Assembly (NCBI GenBank): GCA_017427185.1 | Contig: JAFRTJ010000027.1 | Location: 1-53,925, forward strand | DNA length: 53,925 nt | Reading direction: 5' to 3' | Source: Bacteroidaceae bacterium | GTDB lineage: Bacteria > Bacteroidota > Bacteroidia > Bacteroidales > Bacteroidaceae | Shown here: piece by piece, positions 1 to 11,747 of the stretch | Layout: the number at the start of each line of letters is the position of its first letter | Position numbering within the stretch: the stretch's first letter is position 1 | Notes under the pieces: model-generated | Database searches by the model: none | What the model saw: only the letters and a program-made list of their open reading frames with translations | Told to the model about the DNA's origin: nothing | Position numbers and translations under genes: made by a program

Positions 1-70
1 ATATATATATTATTATATATAATATAAATAAAATAGAAGTGGGTGTAACGATGAATTTTGATTTTTATTA

Positions 71-97
71 ATGTAACGTATGTAACGTATGTAACGT
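71..97. repeat. Three perfect tandem copies of a 9-bp unit
   Basis: The unit atgtaacgt occurs three times head to tail at 71-79, 80-88 and 89-97, with a degenerate relative (gtgtaacg) near 43-50. It lies beside the AT-only tract at 1-35. The combination of short tandem array plus AT-rich tract is also seen at 15332-15561. Function is unknown. Confidence 0.85.
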
Positions 98-380
98 CTG
101 TATATTGTCTTTTCCTTTCCCCTGTTTTATGGTTGAATCCCTTTTGGATTATTTCTTCCTAACCCTGGCAGAAGTTGAATGGTTCTCTGTGTAGCCATCT
201 TGCTTGATCCTCCTGATGAAATAATACCATAGAGAATCAAGGCCTCTCTATTCAGAAGAAGACCAGATGGACTATTTCTAAGATTGTCGGACTTTCTGTT
301 AAATCTGTAAAGATTTTTTCACATCTTTGACAGTACAACAAAAAAGTTTTGGAAATCAAGTAGTTACACATCAAGGGGCA

Positions 381-420
381 AGAAAAAGAGAAGGGCACGA
401 CACTCAAGCCACGCCCTTCT
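381..420 (-). terminator. Intrinsic terminator of the rpl-rpoBC operon
   Basis: On the minus strand, 42 nt after the rpoC stop, an 8-bp perfect stem (arms 413-420 and 389-396, sequence agaagggc/gcccttct) closes a 16-nt loop and is followed directly by CTTTTTCTT. This is a classic rho-independent terminator placed where the operon should end. Confidence 0.88.
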
Positions 421-462
421 CGCTGATAAGAATATGTCAGGGGAGACCCCCCTGTTCTCTGA

Positions 463-3400
463 TTACATGTTGTCGTCCTGATACTCCAGGATAGCCTTAC
501 GGTTGGCCAGAACACGATCGAAATCATCGCGGCTGCCAACTATGATCTTGTCAAACTCACGCAAACCGGTACCGGCTGGTATCAGGTGTCCGCAAATTAC
601 ATTCTCCTTCATGCCTTCCAGATAGTCGGTCTTGAAGTTGATGGCTGCCTCGTTGAGAACCTTGGTAGTCTCCTGGAAAGATGCAGCAGACATGAAACTG
701 GTTGTCTGGAGAGCAGCGCGGGTGATACCTTGCAGAATCTGGGTGGAGGTGGCAGGCACGGCATCACGCACCTGGACGATTTTCAGGTCGTGGCGCTTCA
801 GATTGGAATTCTCATCGCGCAGCCTACGGGCTGTGACGATCATTCCCTTCTTCATGATTTCCGAGTCGCCTGCATCGATGACTACCTTCTTGCCCCAAAT
901 CTTGTCGTTCTCCTCAGCGAACTCCAGTTTGTCGACAACCTGCTGTTCCAGGAATCTGGTGTCTCCAGGCTCCTCGATCTGGACTTTGCGCATCATTTGG
1001 CGTACGATGACCTCGAAGTGCTTATCGTTGATCTTCACACCCTGCAGACGGTATACATCCTGAACCTCATTCACGATGTATTCCTGCACAGCGGTGGGAC
1101 CCTTGATGGCCAGAATATCGGCTGGAGTGATGGCTCCATCGGACAAGGGAGTTCCTGCACGTACATAGTCATTCTCCTGTACGAGGATCTGCTTGCTCAG
1201 GGGTACCAGATATCTGCGCTCGTCGCCCACCTTAGAGGTGATGATGATCTCGCGGTTTCCACGCTTGAGCTTGCCCAGTTTGACCTCGCCATCGATTTCA
1301 GCCACCACAGCAGGATTGCTGGGGTTGCGGGCCTCGAAGAGCTCTGTGACACGAGGCAGACCTCCAGTAATGTCACCGCCACCGCCTACAACACGCGGAA
1401 TCTTGACCAATACGTCACCTGCCTTGACAACCTGATTGTCCTCAACGGCAATGTGTCCTCCGATGGGGAAGTTGTAGGTGCGGATGGTCTCGCCATTCTC
1501 GCCAAGGATGTGTACAGCAGGAAGTTTCGTCTTGTCGCGTGACTCGATGACGATGAGCTCGCGCAGACCTGTGGTCTCATCGGCTTCCACACGATAGGTG
1601 ACACCCTCGATGACATCCTCGAACTGGATGCGACCAGGAGTCTCTGTGACAATCACAGCATTGAAAGGATCCCACTTGGCAACGATCTCGCCCTTCTTGA
1701 CCACTTCACCCTCTTTCTTGTAGAGAGTACTGCCATAAGGCACGTTCTGAGTCAGCAGGATGATACCTGTATGGACATCCACGAAGCGAACCTCTGTCAG
1801 ACGTCCTACAACCACCTGTGCGGATTTGCCTTCCTCGTCGACAATATCTACCGTACGCAACTCCTCGAACTGCACAAGAGCATCATACTTGGCCTTGATC
1901 ATGGCATTGGCAGCTGCATTACCAGCCACACCACCAGCATGGAATGTACGCAGAGTCAGCTGGGTACCAGGCTCTCCAATGGACTGGGCAGCGATGACTC
2001 CCACAGCCTCACCCTTCTGAACCATGCGGCTCGTTGCCAAGTTGCGGCCATAGCATTTCATGCACACGCCCTTCCTGCTCTCACAGGTAAGCACGGAACG
2101 GATCTCCACCATCTCGATGGGGCTCTCCTCGATCTCCTGAGCCTTGGCCTCAGTAATCTCCTCGCCTGCAGCACAGAGCAGTTTGCCTGTGGTAGGATGG
2201 ATGATGTCGTGAACAGAAACACGGCCCAAGATGCGGTCGTAGAGTGAGCTGATCACCTCGTCGCCATTCTTGAGGGCTGTGCATTCCAAACCACGCAGGG
2301 TGCCACAATCCTCCTCGTTGATGATCACGTCGTGAGAAACGTCGACCAAACGGCGAGTCAGGTAACCAGCGTCAGCTGTCTTCAGAGCGGTGTCAGCCAA
2401 ACCCTTACGTGCACCATGGGTAGAGATGAAATACTCCAGCACACTCATGCCCTCCTTGAAGTTGGAGAGGATGGGGTTCTCGATGGTCAGAGGCTCAGCA
2501 CCTGCTTTCTGGGGCTTAGCCATCAGACCACGCATACCACTCAGCTGACTGATCTGTCCGGCACTACCACGAGCACCAGAGTCGAGCATCATGTATACGG
2601 CATTGAAGCCTTGGTCAGCCTCCTTCATGGTCTTCATGAGAATGGCTGAGAGGTCATTGTTGACGTGTGTCCACGTATCGATAACCTGATTGTAACGCTC
2701 CTTGTCGGTAATGAAACCCATGGCGTACTCACTGGTGATGCGCTCAACTTCCTCATTACCCTTGCGGATGAGCTCTTCTTTCTCCTTGGGGATGATGATG
2801 TCTCCCAAGTTGAAGGACAAGCCACCCTCGTAAGCCAAACGGTAGCCCAGATTCTTGATACCATCCAGGAACTCGCAGGCACGGGCAATACCAACCGTCT
2901 TGATCACGTTGGTGATGATGCCACGCAAGGTCTTCTTGGAGATGACGTCATTGAAGAAGCCCACCTCATAGGGAATGATCTCGTTGGCAATAACCCGACC
3001 TACAGAGGTCTCCACCATACGCTTGCCAAAAGTTCCATCCTCCAGCAAGTCATCCACGAGGACGAAGACAGGAGCATGAACGTCGACACGCTTCTCGTTG
3101 TATGCGATGATAGCTTCCTCAGGGCCATAGAACTTCAGGCCTGCTCCCTTGGCTCCAGGACGGAGCTTGGTGATATAATACAAGCCGAGCACCATATCCT
3201 GAGAAGGAACGGTAATAGGAGCACCATTCGCAGGGTTCAGGATATTGTGAGACTGGAGCATCAGGATCTGAGCCTCCAGAATAGCCTCATTGCTCAATGG
3301 CAAATGGACTGCCATCTGGTCGCCATCGAAGTCGGCATTGAAAGCCGTACATGCCAATGGATGCAACTGGATAGCCTTTCCCTCGATCATCTTGGGCTGG

Positions 3401-4755
3401 AATGCCTGGATACCCAAGCGGTGCAACGTTGGGGCACGGTTCAGCAGAACGGGGTGACCCTTCATTACATATTCCAGGATGTCCCAGATAACGGGTTCCT
3501 TGCGGTCAACAATCTTCTTTGCACTCTTGACGGTCTTGACGATTCCACGCTCAATCAACTTGCGGATGATGAACGGCTTATAGAGCTCGGCTGCCATCAG
3601 TTTGGGCAGACCGCATTCTCCCATCTTCAGCTCAGGACCAACCACAATAACGGAACGTGCAGAGTAGTCGACACGCTTACCCAGCAGATTCTGGCGGAAA
3701 CGGCCTTGCTTACCCTTCAAGGAGTCGGAAAGTGACTTCAGGGGACGGTTGCTCTCAGTCTTGACAGCACGACTCTTGCGACTGTTGTCGAACAAGCTGT
3801 CGACTGCCTCCTGAAGCATACGCTTCTCGTTGCGGAGAATCACTTCAGGTGCCTTGATCTCAACCAATCTCTTCAGACGGTTGTTGCGAATGATGACACG
3901 ACGATACAGGTCATTGAGGTCGCTGGTGGCAAAACGGCCGCCATCCAGGGGAACCAAAGGACGAAGCTCAGGAGGAATGACTGGCAGGATGCGCATGATC
4001 ATCCACTCAGGCTTGTTGTGTCCCTTGCTGGAGCGGAAGCTTTCCACTACCTGCAGACGCTTCAGAGCCTCGTTCTTGCGCTGCTGGGCAGAATCTGCTC
4101 CTGCCTGATCACGCAATTCGTAAGACAGGGAATCCAAATCGAGGCCAACCAACAGGTCATAGATAGCCTCAGCACCCATCTTTGCAATGAACTTGTTGGG
4201 ATCAGTGTCCTCGAGATACTGGTTGTTCTGAGGCAACTTCTCCATGATCTCCATATACTCATCTTCCGACAACAGGTCATACTTGGCCAGAGGCATCTCA
4301 GGATCGTCAGCCATAGGGCCTGGCTGGATGACAACATAACGCTCGTAGTAGATGATGGCATCCAACTTCTTGGTGGGAAGTCCCAACAGATAGCCAATCT
4401 TGTTGGGCAAGGAACGGAAATACCAAATGTGAGCCACTGGCACAACCAGCTGAATGTGACCACTCCGCTCGCGACGGACCTTCTTTTCAGTCACCTCTAC
4501 ACCACATCGGTCGCAGACAATACCCTTATAACGGATACGCTTGTATTTACCACAATGACACTCATAGTCCTTGGTAGGACCAAAGATGCGCTCGCAGAAC
4601 AAACCATCGCGCTCTGGCTTATAGGTACGGTAGTTGATGGTTTCAGGTTTCAACACCTCGCCATACGAATTCTCCAGAATCTCCTCAGGAGAAGCCAAAC
4701 CGATGGTTATTTTGGTAAAATTACTTTTTACCTTGGTTTCTTTCTTAAAAGCCAT
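463..4755 (-). CDS. rpoC: DNA-directed RNA polymerase subunit beta'
   Basis: Largest subunit of the core RNA polymerase, carrying the catalytic magnesium site; acts in the cytoplasm. The 1430-residue product shows the N-terminal zinc ribbon (Cys66, Cys68, Cys81, Cys84) and the active-site motif NADFDGD at residues 473-479 with its three Mg-binding aspartates. A second Cys cluster ([13 protein letters not shown]) and the bridge-helix/trigger-loop signature [18 protein letters not shown] follow. The ATG lies 35 bp after the rpoB stop, so the two are co-transcribed and translated in near-equal amounts. It is the last gene of the operon and is followed by a strong terminator. Nothing appears truncated or broken. 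The length suits Bacteroidetes. Confidence 0.98.
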   Translation of the reverse strand: MAFKKETKVKSNFTKITIGLASPEEILENSYGEVLKPETINYRTYKPERDGLFCERIFGPTKDYECHCGKYKRIRYKGIVCDRCGVEVTEKKVRRERSGHIQLVVPVAHIWYFRSLPNKIGYLLGLPTKKLDAIIYYERYVVIQPGPMADDPEMPLAKYDLLSEDEYMEIMEKLPQNNQYLEDTDPNKFIAKMGAEAIYDLLVGLDLDSLSYELRDQAGADSAQQRKNEALKRLQVVESFRSSKGHNKPEWMIMRILPVIPPELRPLVPLDGGRFATSDLNDLYRRVIIRNNRLKRLVEIKAPEVILRNEKRMLQEAVDSLFDNSRKSRAVKTESNRPLKSLSDSLKGKQGRFRQNLLGKRVDYSARSVIVVGPELKMGECGLPKLMAAELYKPFIIRKLIERGIVKTVKSAKKIVDRKEPVIWDILEYVMKGHPVLLNRAPTLHRLGIQAFQPKMIEGKAIQLHPLACTAFNADFDGDQMAVHLPLSNEAILEAQILMLQSHNILNPANGAPITVPSQDMVLGLYYITKLRPGAKGAGLKFYGPEEAIIAYNEKRVDVHAPVFVLVDDLLEDGTFGKRMVETSVGRVIANEIIPYEVGFFNDVISKKTLRGIITNVIKTVGIARACEFLDGIKNLGYRLAYEGGLSFNLGDIIIPKEKEELIRKGNEEVERITSEYAMGFITDKERYNQVIDTWTHVNNDLSAILMKTMKEADQGFNAVYMMLDSGARGSAGQISQLSGMRGLMAKPQKAGAEPLTIENPILSNFKEGMSVLEYFISTHGARKGLADTALKTADAGYLTRRLVDVSHDVIINEEDCGTLRGLECTALKNGDEVISSLYDRILGRVSVHDIIHPTTGKLLCAAGEEITEAKAQEIEESPIEMVEIRSVLTCESRKGVCMKCYGRNLATSRMVQKGEAVGVIAAQSIGEPGTQLTLRTFHAGGVAGNAAANAMIKAKYDALVQFEELRTVDIVDEEGKSAQVVVGRLTEVRFVDVHTGIILLTQNVPYGSTLYKKEGEVVKKGEIVAKWDPFNAVIVTETPGRIQFEDVIEGVTYRVEADETTGLRELIVIESRDKTKLPAVHILGENGETIRTYNFPIGGHIAVEDNQVVKAGDVLVKIPRVVGGGGDITGGLPRVTELFEARNPSNPAVVAEIDGEVKLGKLKRGNREIIITSKVGDERRYLVPLSKQILVQENDYVRAGTPLSDGAITPADILAIKGPTAVQEYIVNEVQDVYRLQGVKINDKHFEVIVRQMMRKVQIEEPGDTRFLEQQVVDKLEFAEENDKIWGKKVVIDAGDSEIMKKGMIVTARRLRDENSNLKRHDLKIVQVRDAVPATSTQILQGITRAALQTTSFMSAASFQETTKVLNEAAINFKTDYLEGMKENVICGHLIPAGTGLREFDKIIVGSRDDFDRVLANRKAILEYQDDNM

Positions 4756-4790
4756 ATTTTTATATCCTTTCTGAAAAGAGTATTCTTACT

Positions 4791-7700
4791 TTAATCCAAT
4801 GTGACACTCAGACCCAAGCCACGAAGCTCGTGGAGCAACACGTTCAAAGACTCAGGAATGCCTGGAGTAGGCATGGGCTCGCCCTTGACAATTGACTCGT
4901 AAGCCTTGCTGCGGCCAACCACATCGTCTGACTTGATTGTCAGAATCTCCTGGAGAACATGAGATGCGCCAAAGGCCTCGATGGCCCAAACCTCCATCTC
5001 ACCAAAACGCTGACCACCAAACTGGGCCTTACCACCCAGAGGCTGCTGAGTAATCAGTGAGTACGGACCAATGGAACGGGCATGCATCTTATCCTCGACC
5101 ATATGGCCCAGTTTCAGCATGTAGGCAATACCTACGGTAGCCAACTGGTCGAAAGGCTCTCCTGTAGCACCATCGTACAACTGAGTCGAGCAGTAGCGGG
5201 GCAGTCCTGCCTTGTCTGTCCACTCGCTCAAATCGTCGAGGGATGCTCCGTCGAAGATAGGAGTAGCGAACTTCATGTTCAACTTGCGGCCTGCATAACC
5301 AAGTACCGTCTCGAAAATCTGACCGATGTTCATACGCGAGGGCACACCCAGAGGGTTCAACACGATGTCCACAGGAGTTCCATCCTCGAGGAATGGCATA
5401 TCCTCCTCGCGTACCACCTTGCTGACGATACCCTTGTTACCATGACGACCAGCCATCTTGTCACCAACTCCAATCTTACGTTTCTTGGCAATGTATACCT
5501 TAGCCATCTGGATGATACCGCTGGGAAGCTCATCGCCAATCGTGATGGCGTACTTCTTGCGCTTACACTCAGCATCCAGCAACTTGTACTTCTTCAGGTA
5601 GTTGATGATCAACTTGGCAATCAGCTCATTGGCATGCTGATCTTCTGTCCAGTCGCTCAGCTGAACGGTTGTGAAATCGAAGGTCTCCAATACACTGGCT
5701 GTGACATTGGCCCCCTTGGGAATCAATTCAGTACCCATGGAGTCCTTCACGCCCTTGCTCTTCAAGTCTTTGGTCAACTCGAGGAGTTTGTCGATCAGGA
5801 TGGCCTTCAGATCTTCTATCTTGCTGTTGAATTCCTCATCGATAGCAGCCAGACGAGGCTTATCCTGCATCTTGGCGGCACGAGTCTTGATGGCCTTCGA
5901 GAAGAGCTTCTTGTCGATAACGACACCATTCAACGAGGGAGTTGCCTTCAAAGAAGCATCCTTCACGTCACCAGCCTTGTCACCAAAGATAGCGCGTAGC
6001 AATTTCTCTTCAGGACTGGGATCGCTCTCGCCCTTGGGAGTAATCTTGCCTATCATGATGTCACCAGGAGCAACACGAGCACCAATACGAATGATACCGT
6101 TCTCGTCCAAATCCTTGGTTGCTTCCTCGCTGACATTAGGAATATCAGCCGTCAGTTCTTCCATTCCACGCTTGGTCTCACGAACTTCCAAGGCAAACTC
6201 TTCTACGTGTACACTTGTCAGGATATCCTCACGAACGACACGCTCGCTCAATACGATAGCATCCTCGTAATTATAACCCTTCCAAGGCATGTAGGCAACC
6301 AGAAGGTTCTTACCCAAAGCCAACTCACCTTCTGCGGTAGAGTAACCTTCAGTAAGGATTTGACCCTCTTTCACGCGATCACCCTTATTGATGATAGGAC
6401 GAAGGTCAATCGTCATGTTCTGGTTGGTCCGACGGAACTTGGGAATTCTGTATTCTTTCAGAGCTGGCTCGAAACTTACGAACTCCTCTTCCTCAGTACG
6501 ATCGTAGAGGATGCGGATGGTGGTTGCATCAACATATTCAACAACACCGTCGCCCTCTGCCGTAATCATCGTACGGGAATCGACACATACCTGACGCTCG
6601 ATACCTGTACCCACGATAGGAACTTCTGTACGCATCAAAGGAACTGCCTGACGCATCATGTTGGATCCCATCAGGGCACGGTGGGCATCATCGTGCTCCA
6701 AGAAAGGAATCAATGAGGCGGCAATGGAGGCAATCTGCTGAGGAGCAACGTCCATCCAGTCAACCTCAGAGGGAGGAACTACAGGATAGTCGTCATCCTG
6801 ACGGCATTTTACCTTCGTACGAATGAACGTACCATCATCATTCAAGGGAGCATTACCCTGGCCGATAATCTGCTTTTCCTCTTCCTCTGCAGTCAGATAG
6901 CGAATGCCCTCGTCAGACAAATCTACCACTCCACCATTTACCTTACGATAGGGAGTCTCGATAAATCCGAGGTCGTTGATCTTTGCAAACACACAAAGAG
7001 AAGAAATCAGACCAATATTGGGGCCTTCTGGTGACTCAATAGGACAAAGACGACCGTAATGGGTATAGTGTACGTCTCGAACCTCGAATCCTGCACGCTC
7101 ACGAGATAGACCACCAGGACCTAAGGCTGACAAGCGACGCTTATGGGTCACCTCTGCCAAGGGGTTGGTCTGATCCATAAACTGAGACAAAGCATTCGTA
7201 CCAAAGAAACTATTGATAACACTGCTAAGCGTCTTGGCATTGATCAGATCCATGGGAGTGAACACCTCGTTATCACGAACATTCATACGCTCGCGAATGG
7301 TGCGATTCATACGGGCAAGACCAATGGCAAACTGATTGGCAAGCTGCTCGCCTACAGTACGCACACGACGATTGCTCAAATGGTCGATATCATCTACCTG
7401 AGCCTTGGAATTCTCCAGCTCAATCAAATACTTGATAATCTCGATGATATCCTCTTTCGTCAAAGTACGGGTATCCGGATCAATCTGAAGGTTTAGCTTG
7501 CGATTGATACGGTAACGGCCTACCTCACCCAAGTCATAACGCTTCTCACTGAAGAACAGGTTGTAGATAACTTCACGTGCACTGGCGTCATCAGCAGGAT
7601 CTGCATTGCGCAACTGACGATAGATAAACCATACGGCCTCGCGCTCGCTGTTAGATGTGTCCTTCTGCAACGTGTTGAAGATAATGGAATAATCGGAAGA

Positions 7701-8603
7701 CTGACCCTCTTCCTTATGAAGCAGAATGGTTGCCACACCGCTATCCAGAATCATCTCAACGTTTTCCTCATCGAGTACACTCTCGCGATCCAGAATTACC
7801 TCATTACGTTCGATAGAAACAACCTCAGCCGTATCTTCGTCCACGAAGTCCTCTACCCAGCTCTTCAGCACACGTGCGGCCAGTTTCTGGCCCATATGCT
7901 TCTTCAGGTTGGCTTTAGTGACTTTTACCTCTTCTGCAAGATTGAAAATCTCCAGAATGTCCTTATCGGTCTCGAAGCCGATGGCACGAAGCAAGGTCGT
8001 TACAGGCAACTTCTTCTTACGGTCAATATATGCGTACATCACATTATTGATATCCGTAGCAAACTCTATCCAGCTGCCCTTGAAAGGAATAATACGGGCA
8101 GAATAGAGTTGGGTCCCATTGGCGTGAATGCTGCTGCCAAAGAAAACACCAGGTGAACGGTGCAACTGGGACACGACAACTCGCTCAGCACCATTGATGA
8201 CAAATGTTCCATTAGGAGTCATGTAAGGGATCGCACCCAAGAAGACATCCTGGACAACTGTATCGAAATCCTCATGATCAGGATCAGTACAATACAGCTT
8301 CAACTTAGCTTTCAAGGGGACACTGTAGGTCAGACCTCTTTCCAAACATTCCTCTATGGTGTAACGAGGTGGGTCAATATAGTAATCCAAAAACTCCAGC
8401 ACGAAATTGTTTCGTGTGTCCGCAATGGGGAAGTTTTCGGAAAACACCTTGTACAAACCATCGTTCTTTCGAAGCTCTGGAGGAGTATCCAACTGGAGGA
8501 AGTCTTTATAAGACTTCAACTGCACTTCCAAAAAATCGGGATAAGGCATCGGATTCTTGATGGAAGCGAAATTTACTCTCTGATTGATTATATTAGAAGC
8601 CAT
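4791..8603 (-). CDS. rpoB: DNA-directed RNA polymerase subunit beta
   Basis: Second-largest core polymerase subunit (1270 aa), forming the RNA-exit and rifampicin-binding face of the active cleft. The rifampicin-resistance region is readable: [10 protein letters not shown] at 471-480 and [14 protein letters not shown] at 485-498. Gln474, Asp477, His487 and Ser492 correspond to E. coli Gln513, Asp516, His526 and Ser531. All four are wild type, so no resistance substitution is visible at these positions. The conserved [10 protein letters not shown] segment near the C-terminal third is present. The ATG start is followed by the usual Bacteroidetes N-terminus. It sits between rplL, behind an attenuator-like hairpin, and rpoC. 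Confidence 0.98.
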   Translation of the reverse strand: MASNIINQRVNFASIKNPMPYPDFLEVQLKSYKDFLQLDTPPELRKNDGLYKVFSENFPIADTRNNFVLEFLDYYIDPPRYTIEECLERGLTYSVPLKAKLKLYCTDPDHEDFDTVVQDVFLGAIPYMTPNGTFVINGAERVVVSQLHRSPGVFFGSSIHANGTQLYSARIIPFKGSWIEFATDINNVMYAYIDRKKKLPVTTLLRAIGFETDKDILEIFNLAEEVKVTKANLKKHMGQKLAARVLKSWVEDFVDEDTAEVVSIERNEVILDRESVLDEENVEMILDSGVATILLHKEEGQSSDYSIIFNTLQKDTSNSEREAVWFIYRQLRNADPADDASAREVIYNLFFSEKRYDLGEVGRYRINRKLNLQIDPDTRTLTKEDIIEIIKYLIELENSKAQVDDIDHLSNRRVRTVGEQLANQFAIGLARMNRTIRERMNVRDNEVFTPMDLINAKTLSSVINSFFGTNALSQFMDQTNPLAEVTHKRRLSALGPGGLSRERAGFEVRDVHYTHYGRLCPIESPEGPNIGLISSLCVFAKINDLGFIETPYRKVNGGVVDLSDEGIRYLTAEEEEKQIIGQGNAPLNDDGTFIRTKVKCRQDDDYPVVPPSEVDWMDVAPQQIASIAASLIPFLEHDDAHRALMGSNMMRQAVPLMRTEVPIVGTGIERQVCVDSRTMITAEGDGVVEYVDATTIRILYDRTEEEEFVSFEPALKEYRIPKFRRTNQNMTIDLRPIINKGDRVKEGQILTEGYSTAEGELALGKNLLVAYMPWKGYNYEDAIVLSERVVREDILTSVHVEEFALEVRETKRGMEELTADIPNVSEEATKDLDENGIIRIGARVAPGDIMIGKITPKGESDPSPEEKLLRAIFGDKAGDVKDASLKATPSLNGVVIDKKLFSKAIKTRAAKMQDKPRLAAIDEEFNSKIEDLKAILIDKLLELTKDLKSKGVKDSMGTELIPKGANVTASVLETFDFTTVQLSDWTEDQHANELIAKLIINYLKKYKLLDAECKRKKYAITIGDELPSGIIQMAKVYIAKKRKIGVGDKMAGRHGNKGIVSKVVREEDMPFLEDGTPVDIVLNPLGVPSRMNIGQIFETVLGYAGRKLNMKFATPIFDGASLDDLSEWTDKAGLPRYCSTQLYDGATGEPFDQLATVGIAYMLKLGHMVEDKMHARSIGPYSLITQQPLGGKAQFGGQRFGEMEVWAIEAFGASHVLQEILTIKSDDVVGRSKAYESIVKGEPMPTPGIPESLNVLLHELRGLGLSVTLD

Positions 8604-8641
8604 CTAAACTTGTTTTGTTGACTTGGAAAGTTTATAGACAC

Positions 8642-8679
8642 AAAAAGGTAAAGAACCCTCTACCAGAGGATCCTTTACC
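8642..8679 (-). terminator. Attenuator-like hairpin between rplL and rpoB
   Basis: In the 104-nt rplL-rpoB spacer the minus strand reads a two-part stem. The outer arms are ggtaaag and ctttacc (8673-8679 and 8647-8653), the inner arms are cctct and agagg with a 3-nt loop, and TTTTT follows at 8646-8642. It has every feature of an intrinsic terminator but lies inside the operon. In E. coli a partial terminator at the same place lowers rpoBC expression relative to the ribosomal protein genes, and the same role is inferred here. Confidence 0.7.
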
Positions 8680-8707
8680 AGGATATCTGTTTTATACAGA
8701 AAAACGA

Positions 8708-9085
8708 TTACTTCAGCTCGATCTCAGCACCAGCCTCCTCGAGAGTCTTCTTCAGAGCCTCAGCGTCAGCCTTAGGCATACCTTCCTTCAGAGTGCTAGG
8801 AGCACCATCAACGAGATCCTTGGCTTCCTTCAGACCCAGGCCGCAAGCTTCCTTAACAGCCTTTACAACCTGCAACTTAGCGGCACCTGCGCTCTTGAGA
8901 ACAACATCGAAATCAGTCTTCTCTTCCTCAGGAGCTGCTGCAGCAGCAGCGGGACCAGCAGCAACTGCAACAGCTGCAGCAGCGGGCTCAATTCCATACT
9001 CATCCTTCAGGATGGTTGCCAACTCATTAACTTCTTTAACTGTCAAGTTTACCAACTCTTCAGCAATAGCTTTCAAATCTGCCAT
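8708..9085 (-). CDS. rplL: 50S ribosomal protein L7/L12
   Basis: Stalk protein of the large ribosomal subunit that recruits and activates translational GTPases; it binds L10 as dimers. The 125-aa product shows the helical N-terminal dimerisation domain (about 1-35), a strongly Ala-rich flexible hinge (about 36-55), and the globular C-terminal domain with [10 protein letters not shown] and [16 protein letters not shown], the factor-binding surface. Length and layout match the family. It follows rplJ by 47 bp and precedes rpoB across an attenuator-like hairpin, so stalk protein can be made in excess over RNA polymerase. Confidence 0.98.
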   Translation of the reverse strand: MADLKAIAEELVNLTVKEVNELATILKDEYGIEPAAAAVAVAAGPAAAAAAPEEEKTDFDVVLKSAGAAKLQVVKAVKEACGLGLKEAKDLVDGAPSTLKEGMPKADAEALKKTLEEAGAEIELK

Positions 9086-9132
9086 TTTATCTAAAATTTA
9101 TTTGTTTGTTACTAATTTAATTTGTGAAATTC

Positions 9133-9657
9133 TCATTCGGACTTCTCGCCCAGAGTCTTCAAGACTCCATGAATTGTATTTGCACCAGACTGCAATGCTG
9201 ATACAACATTTTTGGCTGGAGACTGAAGCAAAGCAACAATCTCAGCAATAACCTCATTCTTGCTCTTGATAGCGCACAGAACATCCAACTGATCAGCACC
9301 TACATAAACGCCCTCTTCTGCATAAGCAGCCTTCAACGAAGGCTTGGTCTGCTTCTTGGATGCCAACTCCTTCATCATCTTGGCAGGAGCATTGGCAACC
9401 TGTGTGAAGAGAACTGCTGTAGTACCTTTCAACGAGCCATACAAACCACTAAAGTCAACCTCGCTAGCCTCCAGAGCCTTGTGGAGAAGGGTGTTCTTGA
9501 CAACAACCATCTTCAATTCTGTCTGGAAACACTTGCGGCGAAGAGCACTTGTGGCAGCTGCATTCATACCCTCAACATCTACCAAGTAGAAATGAGGATA
9601 CTCTTTTATCATATCACCAAGTTGTGCAATAATCGCACCTTTATCTTCCTTTCTCAT
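9133..9657 (-). CDS. rplJ: 50S ribosomal protein L10
   Basis: Base of the ribosomal stalk; binds 23S rRNA and anchors L7/L12 dimers through its C-terminal helix. The preferred start is the ATG at 9657 (MRKEDKGAII, 174 aa). A TTG two codons upstream (9663) is in frame but less likely. Only 15 nt separate this start from the rplA stop, so there is no room for a separate L10 leader RNA of the kind that autoregulates rplJL in Firmicutes. If autoregulation exists, its target must overlap rplA. The C-terminal segment ends in an amphipathic helix, as expected. Confidence 0.96.
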   Translation of the reverse strand: MRKEDKGAIIAQLGDMIKEYPHFYLVDVEGMNAAATSALRRKCFQTELKMVVVKNTLLHKALEASEVDFSGLYGSLKGTTAVLFTQVANAPAKMMKELASKKQTKPSLKAAYAEEGVYVGADQLDVLCAIKSKNEVIAEIVALLQSPAKNVVSALQSGANTIHGVLKTLGEKSE

Positions 9658-9672
9658 GATCAATCGTTTGTT

Positions 9673-10371
9673 TTAGATTTCATCTATAGCCTTAGGATCA
9701 ATCTTGATGCCACGACTCATTGTACTTGAAAGATAAATACTCTTAATGTATGTACCCTTTGCAGCAGCAGGCTTCAGTTTGATGATTGTAGCAAGGAACT
9801 CCTTTGCGTTCTGAGCGATCTTCTCAGGATCGAAAGAAACCTTACCGATTGACGTATGCACAATACCTGTCTTGTCAACCTTAAAGTCAATCTTACCTTG
9901 CTTAACCTCACGAACTGCCTTAGCAACGTCCATAGTAACAGTACCACTCTTGGGATTGGGCATCAAGCCACGAGGACCTAAGATACGACCCAGAGCACCG
10001 ATCTTACCCATGATGGCAGGCATGGTGATGATAACATCAACGTCAGTCCAACCACCCTTAATCTTCTCGATATACTCATCGAGACCTACATAGTCAGCAC
10101 CTGCTTCTTTAGCAGCAGTTTCAGCATCAGGAGTACAGAGGCACAGAACTCGTGTCACCTTACCAGTACCGTTGGGCAGTGAAACCACGCCACGTACCAT
10201 CTGGTTAGCCTTACGAGGGTCTACACCCAAACGTACATCTATATCAACAGAAGCGTCAAACTTGGAAGTAGTAATCTCCTTAACCAAGACAGAAGCCTCC
10301 TTCAGTGTGTATGCCTTCCCTGCTTCAATCTTATCAGCTACCAACTTCTGATTCTTTGTCAGTTTACTCAT
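9673..10371 (-). CDS. rplA: 50S ribosomal protein L1
   Basis: Forms the L1 stalk beside the ribosomal E site and binds 23S rRNA; in other bacteria it also represses its own mRNA. The 232-aa product is full length. Recognisable blocks are [20 protein letters not shown] near residue 40, [15 protein letters not shown] near 130 and the C-terminal [11 protein letters not shown]. It starts 18 bp after rplK, the usual rplK-rplA pair, and is followed after 15 nt by rplJ. Confidence 0.98.
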   Translation of the reverse strand: MSKLTKNQKLVADKIEAGKAYTLKEASVLVKEITTSKFDASVDIDVRLGVDPRKANQMVRGVVSLPNGTGKVTRVLCLCTPDAETAAKEAGADYVGLDEYIEKIKGGWTDVDVIITMPAIMGKIGALGRILGPRGLMPNPKSGTVTMDVAKAVREVKQGKIDFKVDKTGIVHTSIGKVSFDPEKIAQNAKEFLATIIKLKPAAAKGTYIKSIYLSSTMSRGIKIDPKAIDEI

Positions 10372-10389
10372 CTTAATTGAAGTTTAAAA

Positions 10390-10830
10390 TTATTTACCAG
10401 GGAAATCACCCTTTACTTTGATACCCATACTTCTTGCTGTACCTGCAACCAAAGTCATTGCAGACTCTACAGTAAAGCAGTTCAAATCAGGCATTTTGTC
10501 TTGAGCAATGGTGCGAACCTGATCCCAAGTGATCTCTGCAACCTTCTTACGGTTGGGCTCAGCAGAACCGCCCTTAATCTTGGCAGCCTCCAACAACTGT
10601 ACTGCAACAGGAGGAGTCTTTACGATGAAATCGTAAGACTTATCTGTGTAGTAAGTGATAACTACAGGGAGGACCTTACCGGCCTTTTCCTGAGTTCTGG
10701 CGTTGAATGCCTTACAGAAATCCATGATGTTTATACCCTTAGAACCCAATGCAGGACCTACTGGGGGTGATGGATTTGCAGCGCCTCCTTTAATCTGTAA
10801 TTTGATTAATCCAGCAACTTCTTTAGCCAT
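10390..10830 (-). CDS. rplK: 50S ribosomal protein L11
   Basis: Part of the GTPase-associated centre of the large subunit; binds 23S rRNA with L10 and is needed for RelA-type stringent sensing in other bacteria. The 146-aa product has the N-terminal signature [20 protein letters not shown], including the proline pair that contacts release factors. The C-terminal RNA-binding domain ends in [14 protein letters not shown]. The ATG follows the nusG stop by 56 bp. Confidence 0.98.
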   Translation of the reverse strand: MAKEVAGLIKLQIKGGAANPSPPVGPALGSKGINIMDFCKAFNARTQEKAGKVLPVVITYYTDKSYDFIVKTPPVAVQLLEAAKIKGGSAEPNRKKVAEITWDQVRTIAQDKMPDLNCFTVESAMTLVAGTARSMGIKVKGDFPGK

Positions 10831-10886
10831 TTTTGTTTATATTTTATTATTGTACATTAAAAAGCACGTGCACGTAACAAAATGCA

Positions 10887-11441
10887 CTATTGCTTTTCAA
10901 CTTGCATAAACCCAAGTTCCAATGGAGTTTTACGTCCAAAGATCTTGACCATTACCTTCAGTTTCTTCTTTTCGTTATTGATCTCTTCTATGACTGCGTC
11001 GAAACCGTTGAAAGGTCCTTCAATCACCTTAACGCTTTCGCCTACCTCGAATGGAATGACGATATCCTCAGGAATGTCTGCCAACTCATCCACGGTGCCA
11101 AGCATCTGACTGACCTCGCTTGGACGCAGAGGCATAGGTTTGGTGTTTGACTTCGCGTCACTGAGAAAACCCAGGACGTTAGGTACATTACGCAAGGTAG
11201 GCTGAATCTCTCCTACCAACTCCGCCTCAACAAAGACATAACCAGCGAAACGGTTCTTCTCCTTGACAACTCTCTTCCCATTACGGATAGTTACAACCTT
11301 CTCCGTAGGAATAAGTACCTGAGAAACGTGAGAAGCAAAATTGCCGCCCTGACTGATCAGGGCCTCAATATACTCCTTCACTTTGCCTTCCTTTCCACTG
11401 ATGGCACGCATAACGTACCATTTCATGCCAGTATCAGCCAT
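10887..11441 (-). CDS. nusG: Transcription termination/antitermination factor NusG
   Basis: Processivity factor that binds the RNA polymerase clamp and links it to ribosomes or Rho. The 184-aa product has the NGN domain ([19 protein letters not shown] near residues 8-26, [13 protein letters not shown] near 62) and a C-terminal KOW domain ([20 protein letters not shown], about 132-151). It lies 13 bp after secE, the conserved secE-nusG-rplK order, which supports both this assignment and the very short secE. Confidence 0.97.
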   Translation of the reverse strand: MADTGMKWYVMRAISGKEGKVKEYIEALISQGGNFASHVSQVLIPTEKVVTIRNGKRVVKEKNRFAGYVFVEAELVGEIQPTLRNVPNVLGFLSDAKSNTKPMPLRPSEVSQMLGTVDELADIPEDIVIPFEVGESVKVIEGPFNGFDAVIEEINNEKKKLKVMVKIFGRKTPLELGFMQVEKQ

Positions 11442-11454
11442 TCTTTAGGTTGGA

Positions 11455-11652
11455 TTAGCGTAGAACACCATAAATGAGCTCCATACCCGACTGGAATATG
11501 AAGTCCATAACGAAAACTACCAGCGCGATGCATAGGGAAGCTGTTAAAACTACAACAGCGCTGTTCATAAGTTCTGAACGCGAAGGCCATGTGGTTTTAT
11601 GCACAAGTTCTTCGTATGATTCTTTGCAATATTCTTTAAATCTCTCGAACAT
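11455..11652 (-). CDS. secE: Preprotein translocase subunit SecE
   Basis: Small essential subunit of the SecYEG channel; its single helix clamps SecY in the inner membrane. The real start is the ATG at 11652 (MFERFKEYCKESYEE), giving 65 aa. A longer open frame would run into the tRNA-Trp gene and is rejected. Visible are a short amphipathic N-terminal helix, the SecE signature HKTTWPSRSE (about 18-27) and one transmembrane segment at about 31-53. It sits 17 nt after tRNA-Trp and 13 bp before nusG. Confidence 0.95.
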   Translation of the reverse strand: MFERFKEYCKESYEELVHKTTWPSRSELMNSAVVVLTASLCIALVVFVMDFIFQSGMELIYGVLR

Positions 11653-11669
11653 AATCTTTATTTCTTTTT

Positions 11670-11745
11670 TGGCACGGGAAGAGAGGCTCGAACTCCCGAC
11701 ACCTGGTTTTGGAGACCAGTGCTCTACCAACTGAGCTATTCCCGT
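11670..11745 (-). tRNA. tRNA-Trp (anticodon CCA)
   Basis: Cloverleaf read on the minus strand: acceptor ACGGGAA/TTCCCGT, D arm GCTC/GAGC, anticodon stem CTGGT/ACCAG with loop CTCCAAA (anticodon CCA), and T loop TTCGAGC. The discriminator is G and the CCA end is encoded (11670-11672). It lies between tuf and secE, a placement common in bacteria. Confidence 0.96.
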
Positions 11746-11747
11746 AG

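Larger units (their letters stand above)
1..462. other. Intergenic region at left edge, downstream of rpoC
   Basis: No convincing coding sequence is visible. Bases 1-35 are almost pure A/T with alternating TA steps. They are followed by a short tandem array at 71-97 (separate entry). A small perfect hairpin has arms at 229-235 and 245-251 but no adjacent T run in either direction. The rpoC terminator lies at 381-420. Any gene to the left is outside the window. Confidence 0.6.

Noticed and set aside
252..539. 95-codon minus-strand frame overlapping the rpoC 3' end
   Set aside because: It overlaps rpoC and spans its terminator; the translated sequence is not protein-like.
2665..3735. Open frames on the plus strand opposite rpoC and rpoB (also 586-1542, 5082-5999, 7143-7496)
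   Set aside because: They arise from codon bias of the highly conserved polymerase genes and have no start context or family resemblance.
7664..7679. Single caacgtgttgaag match to the 22-bp-array unit inside rpoB
   Set aside because: It is an isolated copy in conserved coding sequence with no 22-bp partner, so it is likely coincidence.
9658..9672. L10 leader autoregulatory RNA upstream of rplJ
   Set aside because: There are only about 15 nt between rplA and rplJ, too few for such a leader.
11653..11730. N-terminal extension of SecE to 91 aa
   Set aside because: It would be encoded by the tRNA-Trp gene. The 65-aa version matches SecE length and starts at a proper ATG.
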